DNA from: an uncultured Eubacteriales bacterium
Lineage (GTDB): Bacteria > Bacillota > Clostridia > Christensenellales > Aristaeellaceae
Assembly: GCA_902765395.1 (NCBI GenBank)
Contig: CACWZP010000006.1
Location: 62,001 to 126,000 of the forward strand
Length of the DNA stretch: 64,000 nucleotides
Direction of reading: 5' to 3'
Shown: positions 51,360 to 59,893 of the stretch, one piece after another
Position numbering within the stretch: the first letter of the stretch is position 1
How the letters are laid out: every line of letters begins with the position of its first letter
Made by a program: the position numbers and the translations under genes
Notes under the pieces: model-generated
Database searches by the model: none
Told to the model about the DNA's origin: nothing
What the model saw: the letters and a program-made list of their open reading frames with translations, nothing else

Positions 51360-52382
51360 ATGTATCCACTCTATGAAAAACACCTCCTGGAGGCCTGCGA
51401 GGCCCTGGGCGACATCGAATCCCTGCGCGACAAGCGCGTGCTGATCACCGGCGTCACCGGCCTCGTGGGCGCCTGCCTGGCGGACGCGCTGATGCTGCTG
51501 AACGCGCGGCGCGGCTTTGGCATGACGATTTACGGCGTCAGCCGCGATCCCGCCCGCTGGCAGGAGCGCTTTCCCGGCGTCACCCTGATCGCCGCGGACC
51601 TGACCCGACCGAGTCCGGCGCTGCCGGAAGCGGATTACATCGTCCATGCCGCCTCCAACGCCCATCCGGCCACCTTCACCGCTGACCCGGTGGGCACCAT
51701 GCTGTGCAACCTGCGGGGCACGAACGCCCTGCTGGAGCAGCTGCGCGCGGCCGGGCACGGGCGGCTGCTGTTCATCTCCACAGGCGAGATCTACGGGGAA
51801 AACCCGGCGATCACCGACGGCTTTTCCGAGACGGACTTCGGCCGGGTGGACCCGATCAACCCCCGCTCCTGCTATCCCGAGAGCAAGCGCGCCTCGGAGA
51901 CGCTGTGCGCCTGCTACGCCGCCCAATACGGCGTGGACGCCCTCGTGGCCCGGCTGAGCTACGTCTACGGCCCCACCCAGACTGCCAATGACAGCCGCGC
52001 CACCGCCCAGTTCATGCGCGGCGTGCTGTCGGGCGAGGACATCGTTTTGAAGAGCCCCGGCGCGCAGGTGCGCACCTACACCTACGCCCCGGACGCCATC
52101 GCGGGCCTGCTGGCGCTGCTGCTGCGCGGGGAAAGGGGCGAAGCCTACAACGTGGCCAGCCGCCTGGGCACCATCTCCATCCGCGGTTACGCCGAGACGC
52201 TGGCCGCCCTGGCGGGCGTGAGCGTGCGCTTCGATATGCCCAGCGAGCTGGAGCAGCGGGGCTATTCCAAGGTGACCCGGGCGGTGCAGAAGGGCGACAA
52301 GCTGGAGGCGCTGGGCTGGACGCCCCGCTGGGACGTGGAGTCCGGGCTGAAGGCGACGCTGCAGGCGCTGAAAGAGGGGTAA
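51360..52382 (+). CDS. NAD-dependent sugar epimerase/dehydratase (extended SDR)
   Basis: This 340-residue protein has the NAD motif LITGVTGLVGACLA, HAASNAHP, the catalytic SCYPESKR (YxxxK) with a preceding FISTGEIYG. It matches extended SDRs such as nucleotide-sugar 4,6-dehydratases, UDP-glucuronate decarboxylases and epimerases. The substrate is not deducible. In this operon it should prepare a donor or precursor for the polymer. Confidence 0.88.
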   Translation: MYPLYEKHLLEACEALGDIESLRDKRVLITGVTGLVGACLADALMLLNARRGFGMTIYGVSRDPARWQERFPGVTLIAADLTRPSPALPEADYIVHAASNAHPATFTADPVGTMLCNLRGTNALLEQLRAAGHGRLLFISTGEIYGENPAITDGFSETDFGRVDPINPRSCYPESKRASETLCACYAAQYGVDALVARLSYVYGPTQTANDSRATAQFMRGVLSGEDIVLKSPGAQVRTYTYAPDAIAGLLALLLRGERGEAYNVASRLGTISIRGYAETLAALAGVSVRFDMPSELEQRGYSKVTRAVQKGDKLEALGWTPRWDVESGLKATLQALKEG

Positions 52383-52389
52383 GGCCCGC

Positions 52390-53541
52390 ATGAACCTGAA
52401 CCGCATCAAGAGAATCCCGGCGCTGCATCGGCTGCTGAACGCCCTGCGGCGGGAGGGCGGCGGGCGCTACATGCGCCTGGTCCACCGCGTGCTCGGCGTG
52501 AAGAAGGACCGGGTGTTCTTCTCCAGCTTCATCGGGCGCGGATTCTCCGACAGCCCCGCCCGGATCTGCGAGGCGCTGCACGCCCTCTGCCCGGAGGCGG
52601 AGCTCGTCTGGCAGCTGAAGCGCCCGGAGGACGCGCCGGATTACGTGCGCGCGGTCAAGCCCCGCTCGCTGGCGGCGCTGCGGGCCATCAGCACGTCCCG
52701 CTGCCTGGTGGACAACTTCAACCGCCCCAATTACATGCCGAAGTTCGACGACCAGAAGTACGTGCAGACCTGGCACGGCGACCGCGGCTTCAAGAAGATG
52801 CTGTACGACATGGAGGACGGCGGCTTCTTCCCCGACGGCAGCCAGATGGACCTGGGCGTCTCCGGCTCCGACTTCGGGACGAAGAACTATCGCACCGCCT
52901 TCCGCTACGAGGGCGAGGTGATGCAGCTGGGCATCCCCCGCAACGACGCGCTGCTGAACCCCGACCCGGCGCAGATCGCCCGGATCCGCAAGGCGCTGGG
53001 CATTCCCGACGGAACGAAAGCGCTGCTCTACGCGCCCACCTTCCGGGACGAGACCGCGGGCGGCGAACAGCCCGCGGGCTTTCGCCTGGGCGCGGCGCTG
53101 GACAGGCTTGAGGCCGCCACCGGCGCGCCCTGGGTCTGCCTGGCCCGCGCCCACAGCCGCAACCTGCGCATCCACGGCGACGGGGACGCCCGGGTGCGGG
53201 ACGTATCCAAATGGCCGGAGACGGCGGAGCTGCTGCTGGCGGCGGACATGCTGATCTCCGACTACAGCTCCACCGCCGGGGACTACGTGCTGCTGGACAG
53301 GCCGGTGATCCTGTACCAGGCGGATCGGGCCCGGTTCATCCACAGCAACCGGCAGATGTACTTCGACCTGCGAGAGTGCCCCTATGCCTGCGCGGAGTCG
53401 GAGGAGGAGCTGCTTTCCCTGCTGGACGACATCGACGCGCTGGTGCCCCGCTGCGCCATGGTGCGCGACTTCTACGGCGTCACGGAGACCGGCCGTTCCG
53501 CCGAGGCGGTGGCCCGCTGGATCGCCAATACCCTTGAATGA
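52390..53541 (+). CDS. CDP-glycerol/ribitol phosphotransferase, TagF-like (copy 1)
   Basis: This 383-residue protein matches the Glyphos_transf family: YVQTWHGDRGFKKMLYD, RNDALLNPD, LLYAPTFRDE and LLLAADMLISDYSSTAGDY. These enzymes transfer glycerol- or ribitol-phosphate from CDP-donors to build teichoic-acid-like chains at the membrane. The protein lacks the long N-terminal domain of full polymerases and so may be a primase or single-unit transferase. Confidence 0.88.
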   Translation: MNLNRIKRIPALHRLLNALRREGGGRYMRLVHRVLGVKKDRVFFSSFIGRGFSDSPARICEALHALCPEAELVWQLKRPEDAPDYVRAVKPRSLAALRAISTSRCLVDNFNRPNYMPKFDDQKYVQTWHGDRGFKKMLYDMEDGGFFPDGSQMDLGVSGSDFGTKNYRTAFRYEGEVMQLGIPRNDALLNPDPAQIARIRKALGIPDGTKALLYAPTFRDETAGGEQPAGFRLGAALDRLEAATGAPWVCLARAHSRNLRIHGDGDARVRDVSKWPETAELLLAADMLISDYSSTAGDYVLLDRPVILYQADRARFIHSNRQMYFDLRECPYACAESEEELLSLLDDIDALVPRCAMVRDFYGVTETGRSAEAVARWIANTLE

Positions 53542-53556
53542 TGGGAGTGACTGGAT

Positions 53557-54738
53557 TTGAGGACGGGCAAGTTTGACAAGTCGAAGGCCTTCCCCCGGCT
53601 GGCGCACATCTATCGCTCCATCATCATCCGCACCACGCGCCTGCTGCGCGGCATCGACGGCAACAAGGTGGTGTTCTCCAGCCTGCTGGGAGAACACTAC
53701 AGCGACAACCCGCGGCTCATTTCAGAGCGCCTGCATGAGCGCAGGCCCCAGACGGACATCGTATGGGTGCTCAGCCGCACCGCCAGGCGCCGGCTGAAGG
53801 ACATCCTTCCCGATTACGTGCGCGTGACCATCTATCGCTCGGACGACGCCTTCAGGGAGCAGGCCACGGCCCGGGTCTGGGTGGACAACTTCACCAAGCA
53901 CGACGCCCTGAAGCCCAAGCGGGGCAGGCAGTTCTACATCCAGACCTGGCACGGCGACCGGGCCATCAAGATGATCGGCTACGACGCGGAGAAGAACCGG
54001 CTGAAGCGCATGGAGGAGTACTGCGACCGGGTGGTCACCGGCTCGAAGTTCGGCGAGAATATGTTCCGCACCGCCTTCCGATACAAGGGCGAATACATCG
54101 CCGCCGGCTGCCCCCGCAACGACATCCTGGTGAAGAACGACCCTCAGGACATCCGCCGGGTGCGCGAAAAGCTGGGCATCGACGAGGGCACGAAGCTGCT
54201 GCTGTACGCGCCCACCTACCGGGAGAACACCAAGGTCCTGCCCAAGTCGGCCCAGATGGACCTGGACCGCACGCTGCGCTGCCTGGAGGAAACCACCGGC
54301 GCGCCGTGGAAGTGCCTGTTCCGGGCCCACTACCTGTCCCAGGGCATCGACCTGGAGCCGGTGAAGGACCGCATCGTGGACGTGACCGCCCATGAGGAGA
54401 TGTCCGAGCTGCTGCTGGCGGCGGACATGGTGCTGACCGACTACTCCTCCTGCGCGCTGGACTTCATCGTGCGGGACCTGCCCGCCCTGTTCTTCATTGC
54501 GGACTGGGACGAGTATGTATCCACCCGAAAGGTCTATTTCGACATCCGCGAGACGCCGATGATGACCGCCGCCGACCAAGACGCCCTGGAGGCGCTGATC
54601 CGCGGCCTGACGCCGGAGAAGGCGCGGCAGAACTGCGCCGAGATCCGCGAATACTTCGGCTACTACGAGACCGGCCACGCCACCGACGCGGTCTGCGACC
54701 GCATCATCGAGCTGCTGGACGGAGACAGGAAAGCATGA
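53557..54738 (+). CDS. CDP-glycerol/ribitol phosphotransferase, TagF-like (copy 2)
   Basis: This 393-residue protein of the same family has YIQTWHGDRAIKMIGYDAEK, GCPRNDILVKND, LLLYAPTYRENT and MVLTDYSSCALDF. It is clearly related to copy 1 but diverged along its whole length, so an older duplication with separate roles is likely. Start is TTG 53557 behind GGGAG. It overlaps the GT4 gene by 4 bp. Confidence 0.88.
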   Translation: MRTGKFDKSKAFPRLAHIYRSIIIRTTRLLRGIDGNKVVFSSLLGEHYSDNPRLISERLHERRPQTDIVWVLSRTARRRLKDILPDYVRVTIYRSDDAFREQATARVWVDNFTKHDALKPKRGRQFYIQTWHGDRAIKMIGYDAEKNRLKRMEEYCDRVVTGSKFGENMFRTAFRYKGEYIAAGCPRNDILVKNDPQDIRRVREKLGIDEGTKLLLYAPTYRENTKVLPKSAQMDLDRTLRCLEETTGAPWKCLFRAHYLSQGIDLEPVKDRIVDVTAHEEMSELLLAADMVLTDYSSCALDFIVRDLPALFFIADWDEYVSTRKVYFDIRETPMMTAADQDALEALIRGLTPEKARQNCAEIREYFGYYETGHATDAVCDRIIELLDGDRKA

Positions 54739-55859
54739 GCGCGACGAAAAACACGGGCGGCATCCGCCTGCTGATGGTGAACACGGTCAAGAGCGAGCTG
54801 AACGGCCAGACGCTGATCGTCCTCAAGTACCTGCGCGCCATGGATCGGGCGGGCATGACCATCGGCTATGCCTCCAAGGGCGAGCCCGCGCCGGAGATCC
54901 GCCAGGCGCTGGAGGCGCTGGGCGTGAAGGTGTGGGCGCTGCCGGAGCGGCGCGGGCAGCGGCCCCTTTCCTATGGCCGCGCCCTTTCACGGATCGTGCG
55001 GCGGGAGGGCTATAATATCGTCCACGTCCACGGCAACAGCGCCACCGTGGCCCTGGACCTGCTGGCCTCTCGGCTGGGCGGCGCCAGGGTTCGCATCGCC
55101 CACAGCCACAACACCACCACCGGCTATCCCCTGGTCAACCGGCTGCTGAAGCCGCTGATGTTCCTGAACGCCAACGGGCGCATGGCCTGCGGCCGGGAGG
55201 CCGGGCAGTGGATGTTCGGGAACCGGCCCTTCGACGTGATCCCCATCGCCAGCGACGCGGACGAGTACGCCTTCGACGCCGCCAGGCGGGAGCAAAAGCG
55301 CCGGGAGATGGGTGTCGGGCCGGAGGACATCCTTCTGATGCTGGTGGGCCTGCTGACGCCCCAGAAGAACCACGCCTTCCTGCTGGACGCCTTTGCGGAC
55401 GCCGTGGCGCGCAACCCCCGGCTGAAGCTGATGCTGGTGGGCGGCGGCGAGCTGCGTCAGCCGCTGGAGGAGCAGGTCGCCCGGCTTCATCTCGGCGATT
55501 CGGTGACGTTCACCGGCCCCGTCCGGGACGTGCCCGACCGCATGCGCGCGGCGGACGCGCTGGTGCTGCCCTCGCTGTACGAGGGCTTCCCCAACGTGCT
55601 GGTGGAGGCGCAGCTGTCGGGGCTTCCGACGCTGGTGTCGGACAAAGTGACCCGGGACTGCGACATGACCGGCCTGCTCGCCTGGCTGCCCCTGGACAGG
55701 GCGGCTTGGGCGGAAGCCATGGCCGCGCACAGGCCCATCGACCGGGACGCCGCCAGCCGCGCAGCCCGCGAGGCCATCGCCCTCCGGGGCTTTGACATCC
55801 GCGCCGCCGCGGCAAAGCTGCGCGGGCGCTATGAGCAGCTGCTGGAAAGCGGACGTTAA
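54735..55859 (+). CDS. Glycosyltransferase family 4
   Basis: This 374-residue GT-B enzyme has the N-terminal VNTVKSELNGQTLIVLKYLR, HVHGNSATVALDLLASRLGG, IAHSHNT, and C-terminal VGLLTPQKNHAFLLDAFADA with PSLYEGFPNVLVEAQLSG, the EX7E motif. It transfers a hexose from a nucleotide sugar, probably to lipid-linked or polymer acceptor. It is the last gene of the operon. Confidence 0.92.
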   Translation: MSATKNTGGIRLLMVNTVKSELNGQTLIVLKYLRAMDRAGMTIGYASKGEPAPEIRQALEALGVKVWALPERRGQRPLSYGRALSRIVRREGYNIVHVHGNSATVALDLLASRLGGARVRIAHSHNTTTGYPLVNRLLKPLMFLNANGRMACGREAGQWMFGNRPFDVIPIASDADEYAFDAARREQKRREMGVGPEDILLMLVGLLTPQKNHAFLLDAFADAVARNPRLKLMLVGGGELRQPLEEQVARLHLGDSVTFTGPVRDVPDRMRAADALVLPSLYEGFPNVLVEAQLSGLPTLVSDKVTRDCDMTGLLAWLPLDRAAWAEAMAAHRPIDRDAASRAAREAIALRGFDIRAAAAKLRGRYEQLLESGR

Positions 55860-55875
55860 GAATTGAAAACAGGGA

Positions 55876-55904
55876 TTGACAAAGCGGATTTGTCGACTTA
55901 TAAT
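55876..55904 (+). promoter_or_regulatory. Promoter of the aromatic amino-acid operon
   Basis: TTGACA (55876-55881), 17 bp, TATAAT (55899-55904). Full consensus. The leader peptide starts about 33 nt after the predicted transcription start. Confidence 0.9.
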
Positions 55905-55944
55905 TTAGCCAACTAAAGCACTGACACACCCGGAGGTACACACC

Positions 55945-56001
55945 GTGAAGCGCAGCGCGTACAGCTTTTACTACTTTTACTTTATCGGCGTTCGCAGATA
56001 G
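55945..56001 (+). CDS. Tyr/Phe-rich leader peptide of the aromatic operon
   Basis: GTG 55945 opens an 18-codon frame, MKRSAYSFYYFYFIGVRR, ending in TAG. GGAGG lies upstream at a suitable distance. Residues 6-13 include four Tyr and three Phe, a composition expected of an attenuation leader such as PheL and very unlikely by chance. It lies between a consensus promoter and a strong terminator, directly before the DAHP synthase gene. Its role is to sense charged tRNA-Tyr and tRNA-Phe, not to make a stable protein. Confidence 0.92.
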   Translation: MKRSAYSFYYFYFIGVRR

Positions 56002-56042
56002 AGAGCTTTGCTGTACACCCAATTCAAGCGCGGATCTTGACA

Positions 56043-56082
56043 ACGGCCCTGCAGTAAAACTCGCTGCGGGGCCGTGTTTTTT
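56043..56082 (+). terminator. Terminator of the aroF attenuator
   Basis: ACGGCCCTGCAG (56043-56054) pairs with CTGCGGGGCCGT (56064-56075), 12 bp with one G-T, loop of 9 nt, then GTTTTTT. It lies 31 bp before the aroF ATG. Confidence 0.93.
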
Positions 56083-56112
56083 AGCCACGGGAACGAAAGG
56101 AAGGAAACCGTC

Positions 56113-57117
56113 ATGATTATTCTTTTGAAGGACAAGGTGAACGAAAAGCAGGTAAAGAACCTGACCAACTGGCTGGAGGGCATCGGCTTCGACCTGCACA
56201 TCTCCAGGGGCCAGCACCAGACCATCATCGGCCTGATCGGCGACACCAGCCGCGTGGACATCGACCTGATCAGCTCGCTGGACATCGTGGAGAGCGTCAA
56301 GCGCATCCAGGAGCCCTTCAAGAGCGCCAACCGCAAGTTCCACGAGGACGATTCCGTGGTGGACTGCGGCGGGGTGCCCATCGGCGGCGGGCACTTCCAG
56401 ATCATCGCCGGGCCCTGCTCGGTGGAGACCCGGGAGCAGATCATCTCCGTGGCCCAGTCGGTGAAGAAGAGCGGCGCGGGCATGCTGCGCGGCGGCGCGT
56501 TCAAGCCCCGCACGTCCCCCTACGCCTTCCAGGGGCTGCACGAAAAGGGCCTGGAGCTGCTCCTGGAGGCCAAGAAGGCCACGGGCCTGCCCATCGTCAC
56601 GGAGATCATGGAGGCGGCGCACCTGCCCCTGTTCGAGGACGTGGACGTGGTGCAGGTGGGCGCGCGGAACATGCAGAACTTCGAGCTTCTGAAGGAGCTG
56701 GGCCAGACCCGCAAGACGATCCTCTTGAAGCGCGGCCTGGCCAACACGCTGGAGGAGCTGCTGATGAGCGCCGAGTACATCATGGCCGGCGGCAACAACA
56801 ACGTGATCCTCTGCGAGCGGGGCATCCGCACCTTCGAGACCTACACCCGCAACACCCTGGACCTGTCCGCCGTGCCGGTGCTGCGCCGGCTGACCCACCT
56901 GCCGGTGGTGGTGGACCCCAGCCACGGCACGGGCCACGCCTACCTGGTGAAGTCCATGGCCATGGCCGCCACGGTGGCCGGGGCCGACGGGCTGATCATC
57001 GAGGTGCACAACGACCCGCCCCACGCCTTGTGCGACGGCAAGCAGAGCCTGACGCCGGAGCAGTTCGACGAGCTGGCGCAGGGGATCCGCAATGTGCTGC
57101 CGTATCGGGTGAGGTGA
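56113..57117 (+). CDS. aroF: DAHP synthase, type I-beta, with N-terminal regulatory domain
   Basis: This 334-residue enzyme has an N-terminal ferredoxin-like (ACT-like) domain (about 1-75) and a barrel with [29 protein letters not shown] and [13 protein letters not shown]. It joins PEP and erythrose-4-phosphate, the first step of the shikimate pathway. The N-terminal domain is known in Thermotoga-type enzymes to mediate feedback inhibition by Tyr or Phe. With the attenuator this gives two control layers. ATG 56113 follows GGAAGGAAA. Confidence 0.96.
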   Translation: MIILLKDKVNEKQVKNLTNWLEGIGFDLHISRGQHQTIIGLIGDTSRVDIDLISSLDIVESVKRIQEPFKSANRKFHEDDSVVDCGGVPIGGGHFQIIAGPCSVETREQIISVAQSVKKSGAGMLRGGAFKPRTSPYAFQGLHEKGLELLLEAKKATGLPIVTEIMEAAHLPLFEDVDVVQVGARNMQNFELLKELGQTRKTILLKRGLANTLEELLMSAEYIMAGGNNNVILCERGIRTFETYTRNTLDLSAVPVLRRLTHLPVVVDPSHGTGHAYLVKSMAMAATVAGADGLIIEVHNDPPHALCDGKQSLTPEQFDELAQGIRNVLPYRVR

Positions 57118-57347
57118 ATTCTGATTTGCTTTGCAAATCAGAATCCAATGAATTGCGCCTTCAGCGCATGAATTGACCTGACGGTCATGATTTGCCCTTC
57201 GGGCGTGAATTGCGCCTGCGGTGCCGCTTCCCAATCCGTAGGATTGAGAAGTCGGCAGTCCGGCTAAAGCCGGACCAGCTTTGCCAGAGGCAAAGCTGCC
57301 TTGGCGCATAAGAGAAGGCACAATTCAAATCATGCGCAAAGCGCCAA
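57118..57347. repeat. Array of consecutive short hairpins between aroF and tyrA
   Basis: At least six stems follow one another: ATTCTGATTTGC/GCAAATCAGAAT (57118-57144, perfect 12 bp), GACC-TGAC-GGTC (57175-57186), GCCC-TTC-GGGC (57194-57204), CAATCC-GTA-GGATTG (57232-57246), GTCCGGC-TAAA-GCCGGAC (57258-57275), AGCTTTGCC-AGA-GGCAAAGCT (57277-57297). An outer TTGGCGC/GCGCCAA pair spans 57301-57347. No gene is visible. The first stem may end some transcripts. Confidence 0.85.
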
Positions 57348-57391
57348 TTCATTCTCCCCCCGGTCAACTACAACTCGAAAGGAAGTCTACT

Positions 57392-58222
57392 ATGAAAATC
57401 GCCATCATCGGCCTGGGCCTGATCGGCGGCTCGCTGGCCATGAGCATCCGACGCCACACCGACCACACCGTGTTCGGCCATGACATCAACCCGGAGGTCA
57501 TGCTGCGGGCGAAGGCGGTGGAGGCCATCCACGACGAGCTGACCGGGGACATGCTGCCCGGCTGCGACGTCGTGCTGGTGAGCCTGTTCCCCCAGCTTTG
57601 CGCGGACTGGATCGCGGAGCACGCGGACCGCTTCGGCAAGGGCGCGCTGGTGGTGGACTGCGCGGGTGTGAAGCGCTGCGTGTTCGACCAGGCGGCCCCG
57701 CTGGCGGAGGGCCGCGGCTGGCACTACATCGGCGGGCACCCCATGGCGGGCCGGGAATTCTCCGGCTTTGCCGCCGCCCGGGCCGACCTGTTCGACAACG
57801 CCTCCATGATCCTCTGTCCCCCCGCCGACGTGCCCATCGAGGTCCGGGAGGCGGCCAAGGCCTTCTTCCTGGAGGCGGGCTTCAAGCTGGTGCGCTTCTG
57901 CACCCCCGAGGCCCACGACCAGATGATCGCCTACACCAGCCAGCTGGCCCACATCGTCTCCGGCGCCTATGTCAAGAACCCGCTGTCGAAGGACCACAAG
58001 GGCTTCTCCGCAGGCAGCTTCCTGGACATGACCCGCGTGGCCCGGATGAACGAGGTGATGTGGACGGAGCTGTTCCTGGAGAACAACGACCTGCTGCTGC
58101 CCGCGCTGGACGACCTCATCATGCGGCTGAACGAATATCGCGACGCCCTGGCCGCCGCCGACCCGGACGGCCTGCTGCCCGTGCTGCGGGAGGGCAGGAT
58201 CGCCAAGGAAGCGCTGGATTAG
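57392..58222 (+). CDS. tyrA: Prephenate dehydrogenase
   Basis: This 276-residue enzyme has the NAD motif IIGLGLIGGSLAM, and the catalytic-site segments GGHPMAGREFSGF and AYTSQLAHIVSGAY. It oxidatively decarboxylates prephenate to 4-hydroxyphenylpyruvate for tyrosine. No C-terminal ACT domain is present, so feedback control may rest on transcription. ATG 57392 has AAGGAAG upstream. Confidence 0.95.
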   Translation: MKIAIIGLGLIGGSLAMSIRRHTDHTVFGHDINPEVMLRAKAVEAIHDELTGDMLPGCDVVLVSLFPQLCADWIAEHADRFGKGALVVDCAGVKRCVFDQAAPLAEGRGWHYIGGHPMAGREFSGFAAARADLFDNASMILCPPADVPIEVREAAKAFFLEAGFKLVRFCTPEAHDQMIAYTSQLAHIVSGAYVKNPLSKDHKGFSAGSFLDMTRVARMNEVMWTELFLENNDLLLPALDDLIMRLNEYRDALAAADPDGLLPVLREGRIAKEALD

Positions 58223-58223
58223 T

Positions 58224-58311
58224 GAAAAGAGTTGAGAGTGATTGGCTTGGCCAAACCGTTCGCGTTCTAAGGTACTCTTATCTGGACTCTAAGCTCTGAA
58301 CTCTTTCTCAC
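58224..58311. repeat. Inverted repeat of GAGAGTT type, copy 2
   Basis: GAAAAGAGTTGAGAGT right after the tyrA stop and ACTCTAAGCTCTGAACTCTT before the next gene are imperfect complements. The words AAGAGTT and CTCTGAACTCTT are shared with the element at 45951-46036. Confidence 0.65.
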
Positions 58312-58335
58312 CAAGACCAAAAGGAGGTCTCCCCC

Positions 58336-58815
58336 ATGTCTCAAGTCATCGTCCGCCCCGCGAAGCGGGAAGAACTGGAGCGCGTCAACGAGCTGCGCCG
58401 CATGGTGAACGACCTGCACGTCGCCGGCCGCCCGGCCCACTTCAAGCCTGGTTTCAACGAGGCCCTGCAGCATCACCTCTTCGACCAGTTCGACCAGACT
58501 GAGCGCTTCGGCGTGCTGGTGGGGCTGGTGGACGGCGAGGTGGCCGGGTTCGCCACTGTGCAGTACGTCCACCGGCCCGAAGGCCCCTACACCCACGCGC
58601 TGGACTTCTACCACGTGGAGGAGTTCGGCGTGGACGCGGCCTTCCGCCGCCGGGGCGTGGCCAGCGCGCTGGTGGAATACATGAAGGACGACGCGAAGGC
58701 GCGGGGCTTCACCCGCCTGGATTTGGACGTGTGGGCCTTCAACGATGACGCAAAGGCCTTCTACGACGCGGCGGGCTTCGAAACCTATCGTTTCTACATG
58801 GAGATCAATCTGTAA
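58336..58815 (+). CDS. GNAT acetyltransferase within the aromatic operon
   Basis: This 159-residue protein has the GNAT acetyl-CoA site FGVDAAFRRRGVASALVEYM and a C-terminal KAFYDAAGFETYRFYMEI. It starts VIVRPAKREELERVNELRRM. It lies between tyrA and aroB with short gaps on both sides. No known pathway step needs it, so it is either a passenger or an unrecognised modifier. The acceptor is unknown. Confidence 0.88.
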   Translation: MSQVIVRPAKREELERVNELRRMVNDLHVAGRPAHFKPGFNEALQHHLFDQFDQTERFGVLVGLVDGEVAGFATVQYVHRPEGPYTHALDFYHVEEFGVDAAFRRRGVASALVEYMKDDAKARGFTRLDLDVWAFNDDAKAFYDAAGFETYRFYMEINL

Positions 58816-58828
58816 GGGGAGATCGCGT

Positions 58829-59893
58829 ATGCGCACCATTCATGTCACCGCCTCGAAGGAATACGACGTGCTGATCGGCGAGGGGCTGCTGGACAAGTGC
58901 GGCGAGCTGACCGCGAAGGTGGTCAGGCCCTGCAAATGCGTGATCGTGTCCGACGACACCGTGGACGAGCTCTACGGCGACCGGGCGCAGATCAGCTTCA
59001 GCTACGCCGGCTTTGACGTGACCCGCTTCGCCTTCCCCGCCGGGGAGGCCAGCAAGAACCTCGCGACCCTCACCGACATACTGAATGCCCTGGGCGAGGC
59101 GGGCCTTTCCCGCAGCGACCTGGTGGTGGCGCTGGGCGGCGGCGTGACCGGCGACATGGCGGGCTTTGCCGCGGCCATCTACGCCCGGGGCATCCGCTTC
59201 GTGCAGATCCCCACCACGCTGCTGGCGGCGGTGGATTCCTCCGTGGGCGGCAAGACCGCCGTGGACATGCCCTTCGGCAAGAACATGGTGGGCGCGTTCC
59301 ACCAGCCCAGCCTGGTCATCACGGACACGGACGTGCTGCGCGATCTGCCCGCCGAGCAGCTGTCCAACGGCTGCGCGGAGGCCGTCAAGTGCGGCGTGCT
59401 GAACGACCCGGCGCTGTTCGAGCTGCTCTCCGGCGGCGACTGGCTGGACGACATCGACGAGGTGGTGGAGCGCTGTGTGACCTACAAGCGGGACGTGGTG
59501 GCCGGGGACGAATTCGACACCGGCAGCCGGGCGTTCCTCAACCTGGGCCACACCTTTGGCCACGCCATCGAGCACCTCTCCGGCTACCGGCTGCTCCACG
59601 GCCAGTGCGTGGGCATCGGCATGCTGATGGCCGCCGCCGCGGCAAAGTGCCCGGAGGACATGATCCTCAGGATCGCGGACTGCCTGCGCAGGAACGGCCT
59701 GCCCACCCGCTGCGATTATCCCGCGGCGGCGCTGGCGAAGGCCGCGCTGAACGACAAGAAGCGCGCGGGCGGCTCCATCACGCTGGTACTGCCGGAGGCA
59801 ATCGGCAAATGCCGGCTGGAGAAGGTGCCCGTCTCCGAATTGCCCCGCTGCTTTGAGGCGGCGCTGGCATCCCAGGAGGCGCTGGGCCTATGA
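58829..59893 (+). CDS. aroB: 3-dehydroquinate synthase
   Basis: This 354-residue enzyme has ALGGGVTGDMAGFAAAIYAR, PTTLLAAVDSSVGGKTAVD and NLGHTFGHAIEH with metal-binding His. It converts DAHP to 3-dehydroquinate. ATG 58829 follows AGGGGAG. It overlaps aroA by 4 bp (ATGA). Confidence 0.97.
   Translation: MRTIHVTASKEYDVLIGEGLLDKCGELTAKVVRPCKCVIVSDDTVDELYGDRAQISFSYAGFDVTRFAFPAGEASKNLATLTDILNALGEAGLSRSDLVVALGGGVTGDMAGFAAAIYARGIRFVQIPTTLLAAVDSSVGGKTAVDMPFGKNMVGAFHQPSLVITDTDVLRDLPAEQLSNGCAEAVKCGVLNDPALFELLSGGDWLDDIDEVVERCVTYKRDVVAGDEFDTGSRAFLNLGHTFGHAIEHLSGYRLLHGQCVGIGMLMAAAAAKCPEDMILRIADCLRRNGLPTRCDYPAAALAKAALNDKKRAGGSITLVLPEAIGKCRLEKVPVSELPRCFEAALASQEALGL

Larger units (their letters stand above)
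55945..56082 (+). promoter_or_regulatory. Ribosome-mediated transcription attenuator of aroF
   Basis: Three mutually exclusive helices can be drawn. GTACAGC in the leader codons (55959-55965) pairs with GCTGTAC (56010-56016). TTTGCTGTA (56007-56015) can instead pair with TGCAGTAAA (56050-56058), breaking the 5' arm of the terminator at 56043-56075. A ribosome stalled on Tyr/Phe codons covers the first element and favours the antiterminator. A ribosome at the stop codon blocks 56007-56016 and lets the terminator form. Confidence 0.8.

Noticed and set aside
55905-56112. T-box riboswitch upstream of aroF
   Set aside because: No T-box sequence or specifier loop was found; the leader peptide and its stems explain the region better.
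57118-57347. CRISPR array between aroF and tyrA
   Set aside because: The stems differ in sequence, there is no constant repeat, and no cas genes are present.
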